NCBI GenBank assembly: GCA_963796915.1
Contig: CAWCNI010000004.1
Coordinates: 310,001-374,000, forward strand
Direction: 5' to 3'
Length of the DNA stretch: 64,000 nucleotides
Source: JAENWD01 sp963796915
GTDB lineage: Bacteria > Acidobacteriota > Vicinamibacteria > Vicinamibacterales > JAENWD01
The position numbers and the translations under genes are program-made. Shown piece after piece: positions 51,822 to 61,137 of this stretch. How positions within the stretch are numbered: the first letter of the stretch is position 1; each line of letters opens with the position of its first letter. Below the pieces are notes generated by a model. That model ran no database searches, had not been told where the DNA came from, and saw nothing but the letters and a program-made list of their open reading frames with translations.

Positions 51822-54557
51822 CTACGACGGCGCTGATGTGCGCGCGTTCGAGCGGACCGAATTCCAGAGCCGCTCCACTTCCGCTCGCAAACGTGCGGTC
51901 AGAGCGTCCTCGCTCGTGGCGCTCCCTTTTTCCCGAGGGGAAGGCGGAATTGGCGGGCCGAAGGCGATCGACACCCTGGTGCCGGCGCCTGGCAATATCT
52001 GTCGCCACGCCGGGGCGCGATTGCGCGGCCACAGCTCGAACAGGCCGTCGATCGCCACCGGGACGATCGGCACCTCCGCGTGCTGCGCCAGAATTGCCGC
52101 GCCTTTCTTGAAGCGCTTCGGCACGCCGTCGATGGAGCGCTCGCCTTCGGGAAAGAGCAGCAGGATGCGTCCCTGCCGCAGGCCGGTCGCGCCGGCCTGC
52201 ATCGCCGAGATCAAGCTGGCATCGGGGTCGACCGGCACGAGATTGAGCTGACCGGCCAGCCACCTGGTCACCGGCGTCTCGAAGTACTCGGTGGCGCCGA
52301 CAAAGAAGACCCGGCGGGCTGTGCCGAAAGGCAGGACACTCATCAGCGCCATCGGATCGACGTAGCTCTGATGGTTCGGGCAGAGCAGAAACGATCCCGC
52401 GGCTGGCAGGTGATCGCGGCCGGTGACCTCGACGCGTACCCCCGGCCGGATCAGCAGCCGAATCAGCTTGACGATCCCCAGTGCGACGCCCGGCACGATC
52501 ACGTGCGGCTGCAGCCATTCCCTGAAGCCATCGGCTGGCACTGCGTCGGGCGCCAGCAGCCGTTCCCACGGCTCGACCCCGTCGTCAGTCGCGGTGCTGG
52601 CATGCGCCAGCGTGGCGTCGACGAGCGTGCGCACCGCGTAGATCTGCTGCGCCTCGGCCTCCGGGATGTGCGACCCGAAGCGTTGTTCGATGGCCGTCAG
52701 AAGCTCCACCCGCTCCATCGAGTCGAAGCCGAGGTCCAACTCCAGGTTCGCTGACGGCCTCACTGGCGTGCCGGCCTTGGCGAGACTGCGAATCAGGTCC
52801 ACGACAAGCGCCACGTCGAGCCGGGCGAGCCAGGCCTGATCGGCATCCGAAAGCGGCATGTCGTCGGCCGCTGTGTTGGCTTCCTGCTGACGCGCCCATT
52901 GCGCGACGTCGCGCCGGCGGACCTTGCCCGTGGACGTTCGCGGCAGCGGCTCGGACCGGATTCGATAGCCGAGGACACGCTTGTAGTGCGGGAGCCGCAC
53001 CGACGCCCCCTCGATTTCGAAGCGGAGCAGATCGCCGATGTTCGCGACCTTTCGCTCGCGCAGCAGCGCGTGATTCGGGACGACCACTGCGAACAGGCGC
53101 TCGGTCGAGGGCTCGCCGGGGCTCGGCAGCCCAAGGACACAGATCTCCTGGATGAACGGCGAGCTGCGGTATGCCGCTTCGATCTCCTCCGGGTAGATGT
53201 TCTTGCCGGAGCTGAGCACGATCAGTTCCTTGCGCCTGCCGGTGATGAGCAGCCGTCCATCCGCGTCGAGGCGGCCCAGATCGCCTGTGTGCAGCCAGCC
53301 GTCCTCGAGGGCCGCGGCAGTGGCGTCCGGCTTGTTGAAATAGCCGTGCATCACGACAGGCCCGCGCACGAGGACCTCTCCGTCGGTGCTCTCGTCGCCG
53401 GCTTCGACCGGACCCACTCGGACTTCGACGCCAGGCAGCGGAAATCCGACGGTCTCGATATGGGGATCGCCCGGCCGCATCAGCGTCGCGGCACCGGAGG
53501 TCTCGGTGAGGCCGTATGCCTGCACGATCGTGAAGCCCATCGCGTAGAGGTCCGCGCCGATGCCGGGCTCGAAGCTCGATCCGCCGGTGACCATCAGGCG
53601 CATCCGCGGGCCGAGGACCCGATGGACCTGCCTGAAGAACAGGTGGCCCATGTTCAGCCCGAACCTGCGCAGGCGAGCGTTCGCCCACAGCAGGAGTCGA
53701 AAAGTCACGCGAGTCAGCGGCCCCGCTTTCGCGAGGCGCGCCTGCACGCGCTGGTGAATCAGGTAGAAGAACTGCGGCACCGCCGCCAGAAACGTCACGC
53801 CGCGCTCGTCGAGCGCGCGCAGGACCTCGCTGATGTTGACGGTCTCCAGATACACGACCCTGGCGCCAATCGACAGTGGCAGGAGCAGGTTCGCCATCTG
53901 CGCCAGGGCGTGGAACAGCGGCAGCACTCCGAGCACGCAGTCGCGCTCGCTGGCCTCGACCACCTCGAGGACCGCATCACGTTCGCCGAGAAGGTTGGCG
54001 TGTGTGAGCACCACGCCTCTCGGATCCCCGGTCGTGCCCGAGGTGTAGAGAATCACTGCCGCGTCCCCAGGTGACGCAGGGCAGACCGGCAGCGGCGGCG
54101 CCGGCAACCTCCCGCTGGTCATCACCTCGAAGCTCTTCGCCGAGGGGTGCGTCCCCGTCAGCACGACCACCGGCAGCGTGATGCCCGCCTTCTTCGCTGC
54201 ATCGATCACCACGTCGACATAGCCGGCGCCGGCAAACGCCACTCGCGGCGCGGCGTCGGTCAGCAGCGCCGCGATCTGACCGGCCGTATACGTCGTGTCC
54301 AGCGGCACGGCGACAGCGCCGCGGCGGAGCACCCCGAGGTACGCCGCGCACCAGGCGATGTCGTTGTCGCCGAGCACCACGCAGCGGTCGCCGCCTGCCA
54401 CGCCAATCAGCGCCAGCCAGGCCGCGGTGCGCGTCGCCATGTCGTGCAGATCGACGTACGACACGCGTTCAACTGTGTCGTGGCGTTGAAGCTCGAGGGC
54501 GATATTGGACGGGTAGCGGTCGGCGGCGGAGGAGAACAGCTCGAAGAAGTGCTGCAT
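51822..54557 (-). CDS. Acyl-CoA synthetase-ACP-acyltransferase fusion
   Basis: The 911-residue protein combines three parts. An AMP-forming acyl-CoA/ACP ligase (about residues 1-560) has YTSGTTGDPRGVVLTHANL and GWLHTGDLG. A phosphopantetheine carrier domain (about 585-660) has Ser in LGFDSMERVELL. A PlsC-type acyltransferase (about 690-905) has NHQSYVD and FPEGERS. Like the E. coli Aas enzyme, but with the order reversed and a carrier inserted, it could activate a fatty acid, hold it on the carrier and transfer it to a lysophospholipid. All key motifs are present. It is convergent with the GGDEF gene. Confidence 0.88.
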   Translation of the reverse strand: MQHFFELFSSAADRYPSNIALELQRHDTVERVSYVDLHDMATRTAAWLALIGVAGGDRCVVLGDNDIAWCAAYLGVLRRGAVAVPLDTTYTAGQIAALLTDAAPRVAFAGAGYVDVVIDAAKKAGITLPVVVLTGTHPSAKSFEVMTSGRLPAPPLPVCPASPGDAAVILYTSGTTGDPRGVVLTHANLLGERDAVLEVVEASERDCVLGVLPLFHALAQMANLLLPLSIGARVVYLETVNISEVLRALDERGVTFLAAVPQFFYLIHQRVQARLAKAGPLTRVTFRLLLWANARLRRFGLNMGHLFFRQVHRVLGPRMRLMVTGGSSFEPGIGADLYAMGFTIVQAYGLTETSGAATLMRPGDPHIETVGFPLPGVEVRVGPVEAGDESTDGEVLVRGPVVMHGYFNKPDATAAALEDGWLHTGDLGRLDADGRLLITGRRKELIVLSSGKNIYPEEIEAAYRSSPFIQEICVLGLPSPGEPSTERLFAVVVPNHALLRERKVANIGDLLRFEIEGASVRLPHYKRVLGYRIRSEPLPRTSTGKVRRRDVAQWARQQEANTAADDMPLSDADQAWLARLDVALVVDLIRSLAKAGTPVRPSANLELDLGFDSMERVELLTAIEQRFGSHIPEAEAQQIYAVRTLVDATLAHASTATDDGVEPWERLLAPDAVPADGFREWLQPHVIVPGVALGIVKLIRLLIRPGVRVEVTGRDHLPAAGSFLLCPNHQSYVDPMALMSVLPFGTARRVFFVGATEYFETPVTRWLAGQLNLVPVDPDASLISAMQAGATGLRQGRILLLFPEGERSIDGVPKRFKKGAAILAQHAEVPIVPVAIDGLFELWPRNRAPAWRQILPGAGTRVSIAFGPPIPPSPREKGSATSEDALTARLRAEVERLWNSVRSNARTSAPS

Positions 54558-54591
54558 GCGCCGAGGGGCGCATGATAGCAGAGCGTCCCGA

Positions 54592-55068
54592 TCAGCCGAC
54601 CTTCGAGAGCGTCAGCGTGATCGGCGCCGCGACGCCTTCCAGATCCAGTCGTGCCGAGTCAGCCGACATCATCGTCAGCACTCCGTACCTGCGCGCCTTC
54701 TCGCACGGGCCGGTCCTGACGCTGAACACGAGCGTGTGGTCGGTCACCGACACCTGCGCCACTTCCAGCGGCGACGATGAGGCGTTGGGCAGGAGGCCAC
54801 GGAGGGTCGCGTGCCCGGCGATGGTGCCCGCGACACCGTGGAGGTCGAGAAGGATGTCGGCGCCCGAGGGCACGCGGCCGATCCATCGGCCGCTCGCCAC
54901 TGCCGGTACCCGCGGCGACAGCACGCCGGCTGAAGGGCCGGTGGTGACCTCGCCGTGATCGATCGTCAACGGCAGGACGGCGGCGGCGACCGGCCAGGCG
55001 AGCGCGGCGAGCAGCAGGGCGAGTCCTGCCCTGGATGTCAGTAGGCGAAGCAGCGTTGCTTGCGGCAT
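54592..55068 (-). CDS. Exported protein of unknown function
   Basis: The 158-residue protein has a signal peptide (LALLLAALAWPVAAAVLP) and a beta-rich mature part (GEVTTGPSAGVLSPRV, VSVTDHTLVFSVRTGPC). No family is recognised. It lies 34 bases upstream of the synthetase fusion on the same strand and may be co-transcribed. Confidence 0.6.
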   Translation of the reverse strand: MPQATLLRLLTSRAGLALLLAALAWPVAAAVLPLTIDHGEVTTGPSAGVLSPRVPAVASGRWIGRVPSGADILLDLHGVAGTIAGHATLRGLLPNASSSPLEVAQVSVTDHTLVFSVRTGPCEKARRYGVLTMMSADSARLDLEGVAAPITLTLSKVG

Positions 55069-55385
55069 TGTGCGTCCCTCGTCAGGGCAAGGCGCGCGCC
55101 ATGTCCGGGGCGGTCAATAAAGCGCCGTCTGGCAGCTTTTGACGTAAGCGGGACAGAAATCGTTTGCTCGGGGCGCCAAAGCCGGGACGGAAGCGTCCGA
55201 TTCCGGACAACTGTCGGTGAAGCTGAGCTGGCGCCAATCTCGCGGTCCGCGGGGGCCAGTCATGGTCGAACTGGCTAGACAACTTACGTCGTGGCAAGGA
55301 CTTAGTCGCCCTCGGAGTGTGCGGCTGGCAGGCGCGGTCAGCGGGCCCGTCTGGTCACGAAACCGCTAAATCTGGCCGAATTTCG

Positions 55386-55414
55386 TTGATCGAACCGCCG
55401 ACAGTCCCTATAAT
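55386..55414 (+). promoter_or_regulatory. Sigma-70-type promoter upstream of carD
   Basis: TTGATC at 55386-55391 and TATAAT at 55409-55414 are 17 bases apart, near-ideal spacing. Transcription would start about 55 bases before the carD start codon. Confidence 0.7.
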
Positions 55415-55474
55415 GGGAGGGTTCCACACGTTCCATTCCCAGCGGCCTACACCTACTTCGCGAACGGGGGACAC

Positions 55475-56083
55475 GTGACATTCCAGATCGGCGACAAGGT
55501 CATTTACCCGAATCATGGTCTCGGGGTAGTTGAGCGGATCGAAGAGAAGACCATTCTCGGCACCACCTGCGGTTTCTATCACCTCCGTATCGTCGCGAAC
55601 GAAACGACTGTGCTCGTCCCCGTCTCCAATGCCGACGAAGTCGGCTTGCGGTCGGCGATCTCGGACGAGGAAGTCGAGCGGTTGTTCGGTCGGCTCGGCG
55701 ACGGCAAGATCGACGACCACCAGAATTGGAAGGGCCGATTCAAGGACAACTCCGACAAGATGCGCAGCGGGTCGATCTTCGACATGGCCGACGTGTTGAA
55801 GAGCCTGACGTTCCTTGCGCGTTCCAAGAGTCTCTCGTTCCGCGAGAAGCGCATGCTCGATCGGGCGCGCGCCCTCATCATCACCGAAGTGTCCGACGTC
55901 ATCCGCGAGAAAGTGCCGGTCGTCGAAGGCAAAGTGGATCAGGCGCTGGAACAGTGCTTTTCCGCCAAGGCCAGGTCGGCTGAACGCGCGGCTGCCGCGC
56001 GCATCAAGCCGAAGGCCGCCGGGCCGGCGATTGTGGCGCGCGCCAATGCCACCACGCCGCGGCGTGCCGCGCGCGCGTCGTAG
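55475..56083 (+). CDS. carD: CarD-family transcriptional regulator
   Basis: The 202-residue protein has the N-terminal Tudor-like RNA-polymerase interaction domain (FQIGDKVIYPNHGLGVVERI) and the C-terminal helical CarD domain (GSIFDMADVLKSLTFLARSK, LSFREKRMLDRA). In mycobacteria CarD stabilises the rRNA promoter open complex. The last 40 residues are Ala/Arg-rich and probably disordered. GTG 55475 follows a GGGGGA leader. A clear promoter precedes it and a strong terminator follows. Confidence 0.92.
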   Translation: MTFQIGDKVIYPNHGLGVVERIEEKTILGTTCGFYHLRIVANETTVLVPVSNADEVGLRSAISDEEVERLFGRLGDGKIDDHQNWKGRFKDNSDKMRSGSIFDMADVLKSLTFLARSKSLSFREKRMLDRARALIITEVSDVIREKVPVVEGKVDQALEQCFSAKARSAERAAAARIKPKAAGPAIVARANATTPRRAARAS

Positions 56084-56119
56084 CCGACGCGCGAGCCAGC
56101 CGATTCGTCGTTTCACGCT

Positions 56120-56156
56120 GAAAGGCCCGCGCCACCGCTTGTGGCTCGGGCCTTTC
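56120..56156. terminator. Strong hairpin terminator after carD
   Basis: GAAAGGCCCG-c-GCCAC pairs with GTGGC-t-CGGGCCTTTC across the loop CGCTT, 15 paired bases with one internal mismatch. The A/T-rich ends make it usable in both directions. Confidence 0.85.
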
Positions 56157-56190
56157 TCATGAAGACAGACGCCCTGGTATCGTCCCTCCC

Positions 56191-56940
56191 GTGAACGCAC
56201 TCAAGACCGCCGTTGCCGCCGTCCGATCCCTCGCGACCTACGTCGCAGTATCGCTCTACGTCCTCGTCCTGGCGCCTCCGGGCCTGCTCATCGCCGCGGT
56301 CTTCGGCGCGCCCGGCATCCTCTACGTCCTCGGCCATGGCGGGATCCGGCTCGCCCTCTGGCTGTCGGGCATCAGCACCGAGATCTCCGGTCTCGAGCAC
56401 GTCCCGGCCGGCCGTTCCGCGATCTTCGTCGCCAATCACGAAAGCAACGTCGACCCGCCGGTCCTGTTCACGCGCCTGCATCCGCGCCTGCACGTCCTGT
56501 TCAAGGCGGAACTGCTGAAGCTGCCGCTGCTCGGCCGCGTGTTCATGCTGGGCGGGTTCGTGCCGGTGGTTCGCGGCAACCGCGAGCAATCGATGGCGTC
56601 GATTGCCGAAGCCGCGCGGTCGGTCGCCGCCGGCAACAACTTCCTCGTCTTTCCCGAAGGCACGCGCTCGCGCACGCAGGAGCTGCTTCCGTTCAAGAAG
56701 GGCGGCTTCATCATGGCCATCGAGGCGCAGGCGCCCATCGTCCCGGTGGCGATCGAAGGCGGGCGAACGGCGATGCGGAAGGGCAGCCTCCTCGTGTGGC
56801 CGGCGCACGTCGTCGTGAAGGTTGGGGAGCCCATCGAGACGCGCGGGCGGACGATGGAAGAGCGCGACGACCTGATCGCGCTGACGCGCGAGCGCATCGT
56901 GGGGATGCTGGGGCGGACGAGCGGCGGGCCGCTGGCTTAG
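56191..56940 (+). CDS. plsC: 1-acyl-sn-glycerol-3-phosphate acyltransferase
   Basis: The 249-residue membrane-bound acyltransferase has one N-terminal hydrophobic segment, the HX4D motif in VANHESNVDPP, and FPEGTRSR plus the PIVPVAIEGG motif. It transfers acyl groups to lysophosphatidate in phospholipid synthesis. GTG 56191 is the start. It is the second PlsC-type domain in the window, the first being part of the synthetase fusion. Confidence 0.9.
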   Translation: MNALKTAVAAVRSLATYVAVSLYVLVLAPPGLLIAAVFGAPGILYVLGHGGIRLALWLSGISTEISGLEHVPAGRSAIFVANHESNVDPPVLFTRLHPRLHVLFKAELLKLPLLGRVFMLGGFVPVVRGNREQSMASIAEAARSVAAGNNFLVFPEGTRSRTQELLPFKKGGFIMAIEAQAPIVPVAIEGGRTAMRKGSLLVWPAHVVVKVGEPIETRGRTMEERDDLIALTRERIVGMLGRTSGGPLA

Positions 56941-56973
56941 AGTCTGTCTTACGGGGCGGGGCCGCCCCGCGTG

Positions 56974-58243
56974 TCAGGCGCGAGACGCCGCGAATGACCC
57001 CGCAGCGGTCCTGGCGACCGCGCGCTGCAGCGTCCGTCCCACCCGCGCCACCTCGTCATCGTCGAGCGACTCGTAGACTGGCAGTTGCACCGCGCCGGCG
57101 GCGCGCTCCGCGCCTTTGAAGGGCGTCCGCTGCGCGCCGAACAGCTCGAGCGACGGGCAGACGTCGACGTGCAGGCTCTCGACGTCCACGCCATGGCGGA
57201 TCGCGTGGCGGACCACTTCCCAGCGCTCCGGCACTTCGACGCAGTACCTGGCAGGACACGTGCTCGTAGCCGGGCGGCACCAGCGGCGTGGTGACGCCGG
57301 GTACGGTGGCGAGGGCCCGATCAAGCTGCCGCGCATGGGCCTGTGCGCGCGCCGTCCAGTCGTCCAGGTGTCCCAGCGCCTCGAGGCCGATCGCCGCCTG
57401 GACGTTCGAATACCGCTCGGTGTACTCGCCGGGCAACGGCGCCAGCGGGCGAATCTTCTCCCACAGGTAGACGTCGGGGTTCTTCGTGAAAAACGACGCG
57501 CCCCAGAGCAGCGGAAACAGGCTGAACGTGAACACCCGCGGGCGAATCATCACCCGCTGGGCGCGGCCGAATCGCAGGCGCTTGATGACCCGGTCGCGGG
57601 AGGGCCACGGCTCGGCCTGGGCCAGCGCCGCGACCCGGCGCTGCACGTCGGCATCGCGCGCCACAGCCATGCCGCCGCCGTACCAGTTGAGCGGCTTCAG
57701 CGTCTGGAAACTGAAGAGGGCGCCGTCGCCGAACGTGCCGGCCGGCTGGCCCTTGAACCGCGCGCCAAGCGCGTGGGCGCAGTCTTCGATCACGGCGATG
57801 CGATGGGCATTCGCGATGCGCATCACCGCGTCCATGTCGCAGGTGAGCCCGTACAGGTGTGTCGGAACCACCGCGCACGTCCGCGGCGTGATGGCGCGTT
57901 CGAATGCCTCGGGGTCGATGGTGTACGTCCGCGGATCCACGTCCACGAAGACGGGCGTGAGACCCGCGACGCGCGCGAGCTCCGGCACGACCCAGAACGT
58001 CAGTGCCGGGAAGATGATCTCGCCACCTTTCGGCAGCTCGAGCGCCTTCAGCAGGTAGTAGAACGCCATTCGCCCGTACGAGGCACTCGTCGCCGCCGGG
58101 ACACCGAGGCGTGTGGCGAACGCCGACTCGAACGCGGCAATTTCCGGGCCCTCGATGAGGCGGCCCTGCCGGTCGAGCGCGGCAATCGTCTGCTCGGTGT
58201 TCGGGATGACGCGTGCCCCGTAGCGCGAAATGGCTGTCAGCAC
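56974..58243 (-). CDS. DegT/DnrJ/EryC1 aminotransferase (one-base frameshift near 57247)
   Basis: The protein of about 420 residues is a PLP enzyme. It has GPEIAAFESAFATRLGV, PALTFWVVPELARVAG, VIEDCAHALGA and the PLP lysine in FSFQTLKPLNWYGGG. Such enzymes transaminate keto-sugars or related compounds. Its C-terminus lies in another frame (YCVEVPERWEVVRHAI, PVYESLDDDEVARV) that joins on removal of one base near 57247. GTG 58243 overlaps the upstream radical-SAM stop, so the two are coupled. Confidence 0.78.
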
Positions 58244-59631
58244 GTGACGCTCCGCGTCATCTCCTCCGCTTCGCGCCGGGCGTGGATGCCCGCGACACGG
58301 GCGTCGAGCCGCGTGAACATGTCGCGAAGGGAGCTCCGCGTGATCCGGCAGTAGTTGGCCACGCACGACGGGCGCAGGTAGAACCGGTTGTAAGCCGCCC
58401 GCAGCAGGTAGCTCATCTCGCCGGGCGTCATGTTCGGATGGTTGAACGTCGGCGTGAAGCCGTCGAACTTCTCCCAGTCGGTCTCGAAGACCGTCGGTGC
58501 CATCTGCTTCCAGAGCGGCGTGCCCGGATAGGGTGTGAGCAGCTTGAACTGGGCGACAGTGCTGCCGAGATCTGCGGCATAGTCGATGGTGGCACCAATC
58601 GAGTCCCAGTTGTCGTGCGCGAAGCCGAGGACGTAGAACGCCGCCGTGACGATGCCCAGGCCGCGGCAGTGGTTGACGATTGTCCGCTGCTGCGTCTCGG
58701 GAATCGGCCGCCGCCCCACGCGCTTGAGCGTGTCCGGCGACACCGACTCCACACCAAAGCTGATGGCGCGGAGCCCGGCCTTATGCAGCCGATCGAGAAG
58801 CGCGCCATCAAGCCTGTCGAGGCGCGTCTCGCACTCGAACGTCAGATCGAGCCCACGCGCGTCAATCGCGTCGGCTATCGCGAGTGAGCGCTCCCGATCC
58901 TCGCTGAACAGCGGATCGCGGAAGATCACGTACGGCCGAGGATAGCGCTCGCACAGATATGCCAGTTCGTCGACGATGTTGTCAACAGACCGGGTCCGGT
59001 AGCTCGCGAGGATCCGGTGCGGACAATACGTGCAGAACTCCGGGCAGCCGCGGCTGGCCAGCACGGGGAACCCGCCGCCGGCCGGACGCCCGGCATACGG
59101 AATGCCGAGCCGCCAGCGCCGCTCGCTGAGCAAATCCCATCGCGGGAAGGGCAGCGCATCGAGATCGGGCAGCGCGGGGCTGGTCACTGTCCCGGAGAAC
59201 GCCTCGCCCGCCACCAGCTGCATCATGGCGGCTTCCGGCTCCCCCTGGATCAGAAAGTCGGCGTGATCCCTGAACAGCTCCGGCATCTTCGACGCGGCCA
59301 GGCCCAGGAACCCCACGCGCATGCCGCGCGCGCGCGCCTTGTCGGCCCACTCGGTTTCCTGCCTGAAGTCCACCAGCGAGGAAAGCACCAGCGCCACGTC
59401 CCCGTCTGCCGGCGTGCCTCGCGTGTACGTGACCTGATGTCCCGCACGGTCGGCGATTGCCGCCAGATACGCCATGTGCACGCTGGGGACGTCGTGAAAC
59501 AAGCGCTTCAGGCCACAGTAGACGCGTGTGACCCGCGAAAACGGACGAAGCCTGGATCCGTAGCCGCCGGCCACGGTGTCCTTGCTGACGAATCCGGACC
59601 TTCCTGCAAGGTCCGCCAATACGATACGCAC
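58237..59631 (-). CDS. B12-binding radical SAM protein
   Basis: The 464-residue protein has an N-terminal B12-binding-like region (about residues 20-150), the radical-SAM [4Fe-4S] motif SRGCPEFCTYCPH and FGVESVSPDTLKRVGR in the TIM barrel. I start at GTG 59631, which follows GGGAGGTGG and opens with RIVLADLAGRSGF. The frame upstream is a shadow. Such enzymes methylate or rearrange substrates. With the coupled aminotransferase it may build an amino-sugar or lipid head group, which is inference. Confidence 0.85.
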   Translation of the reverse strand: MRIVLADLAGRSGFVSKDTVAGGYGSRLRPFSRVTRVYCGLKRLFHDVPSVHMAYLAAIADRAGHQVTYTRGTPADGDVALVLSSLVDFRQETEWADKARARGMRVGFLGLAASKMPELFRDHADFLIQGEPEAAMMQLVAGEAFSGTVTSPALPDLDALPFPRWDLLSERRWRLGIPYAGRPAGGGFPVLASRGCPEFCTYCPHRILASYRTRSVDNIVDELAYLCERYPRPYVIFRDPLFSEDRERSLAIADAIDARGLDLTFECETRLDRLDGALLDRLHKAGLRAISFGVESVSPDTLKRVGRRPIPETQQRTIVNHCRGLGIVTAAFYVLGFAHDNWDSIGATIDYAADLGSTVAQFKLLTPYPGTPLWKQMAPTVFETDWEKFDGFTPTFNHPNMTPGEMSYLLRAAYNRFYLRPSCVANYCRITRSSLRDMFTRLDARVAGIHARREAEEMTRSVTC

Positions 59632-59758
59632 GTTGCCACCTCCCGCCGGCGCCTCCGGTGTCGGGCGCGTCCAGTGCCTGATGAAGGGCGTGACGCTGGA
59701 CCGACCGACAAGAACCGGGCGTGTGCAGGCGTGAAAACTGATGAGTTCCTGGGAAAAA

Positions 59759-60310
59759 TCAGGCTCTGTCAGTCGCGGGCGGTGCGCGCGTGCCACCGGT
59801 GGAGAACCGGCGTGAGACGATCGAAACGGAGATGTCGCGAAGGCCGTCGCCGCAGACCTGGGCGCTCACGAGCTCCGCGGTCCTCGGGAGAATCGCCGGC
59901 CGCTCGTTCGAGAGCGCGGCATCTTCGATTCTGAGGGAGTGCTTGCCGGCTACCCAGCCGGGGGAGTTGTGATGACGAAGAATCGTGCGCGTCGGCGCCT
60001 GCTCGACGAAGTGCCCGCGCCCGAGGTTCAACCAGGTCCGTACACGCGCGCCGTTGGCGGCGACGAGGTCCATGTCGCCGTCAGCATCGACGTCCACGGA
60101 CCGCACGGCGGCGAAACTCGGCGCGACCCGATCTCGGGCCCACTCGCCGCCGCGCGGTGCGATACTGAAACCCTCGTCGCTGGGGCAGGATGACGCCCCG
60201 GATCCGGCATGTCCGCCGACGCGGAGCACCTGCGCAGGCACCGGCTGGCAGACCGCCAGCCAGATGGCGAGCGGCGACAGGATGCGGAGGCGCTTGAGGC
60301 CGGAAAGCAT
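59759..60310 (-). CDS. Exported protein with a single VCBS/FG-GAP-type repeat
   Basis: The 183-residue protein has a signal peptide (ILSPLAIWLAVCQPVPAQ) and a Ca-binding-like repeat DVDADGDMDLVAANG. Only one repeat is evident, so it is either a short protein of the family or a truncated copy. ATG 60310 is preferred to 60331. Confidence 0.6.
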   Translation of the reverse strand: MLSGLKRLRILSPLAIWLAVCQPVPAQVLRVGGHAGSGASSCPSDEGFSIAPRGGEWARDRVAPSFAAVRSVDVDADGDMDLVAANGARVRTWLNLGRGHFVEQAPTRTILRHHNSPGWVAGKHSLRIEDAALSNERPAILPRTAELVSAQVCGDGLRDISVSIVSRRFSTGGTRAPPATDRA

Positions 60311-60417
60311 GGGCGGATTCGACTCTAGCACAGGGAGTGTGGCGTTTATGCTGCTCAGCCGGTCACCGGAAAAGACGAAGAAACCTGCCGATTAGTTTGA
60401 TCGTAGGAACATTCTTC

Positions 60418-61011
60418 ATGGACATGGTCGCTCTCCTCGGCCGGACTCTCGCGTTCTCACTGGCTGCAGGTATCAATCTTTATGCCACAGTGGCACTGGT
60501 CGGGCTGGCCGTCCGCTTTGGCTGGGTGGCGCTGCCCTCGGACTACCAGGCCTTCGGCAATCCCTGGGTGATCGGCATCGCGTCGGCCCTCTACCTCGTT
60601 GAGTTCGTCGCCGACAAGGTCCCCTGGGTCGATACCCTCTGGGACGCCGTGCACACCTTCATCCGTCCGATCGGCGGCGCGGCACTGGCGGTGGCATCGC
60701 TCGGGCCGGCGTCGCCGACGATGACGGTGATGGCAGCGCTGCTGGGCGGGGTCGTGTCCGCGGGCAGTCATGCGACGAAGACCGGCACGCGCGTCATCGC
60801 CAATACAAGTCCCGAGCCGTTCAGCAACTGGTTCCTCAGCCTTGCCGAGGACGGCTTTGTCGTCGCGCTCGGGATCCTCGCGCTGAAGTTCCCCTTGATC
60901 GCGCTGGCTCTCTCCCTCGTCGTCATCGCCGTCATCGTGACGATGGCGACAGCGCTGGTGCGCGCGCTGCGACGGCGGTTCGGCCCGGCGCCCGCAGCCG
61001 TCGGCACATAG
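60418..61011 (+). CDS. DUF4126 membrane protein
   Basis: The 197-residue protein has about five membrane segments and the DUF4126 pattern: LAAGINLYATVALVGLAVRFG near residue 15, FVADKVPWVDTLWDAVHTFI and GSHATKTGTRVIANTSPEP. Function unknown, widespread. ATG 60418 follows TAGGAAC. It stands alone between divergent neighbours. Confidence 0.88.
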   Translation: MDMVALLGRTLAFSLAAGINLYATVALVGLAVRFGWVALPSDYQAFGNPWVIGIASALYLVEFVADKVPWVDTLWDAVHTFIRPIGGAALAVASLGPASPTMTVMAALLGGVVSAGSHATKTGTRVIANTSPEPFSNWFLSLAEDGFVVALGILALKFPLIALALSLVVIAVIVTMATALVRALRRRFGPAPAAVGT

Positions 61012-61137
61012 CTACCGGCGGCGCGAGGCGTCCGCCAGGCTGCTTGCCTCGCCCGGCCCGGGCGACTTAGACTCGCGGTGCGTGCCAACGCGCCGCCATC
61101 CGGCGGTTCCGGTTCCCCGCCGCGAGGTCCTCGTAAC

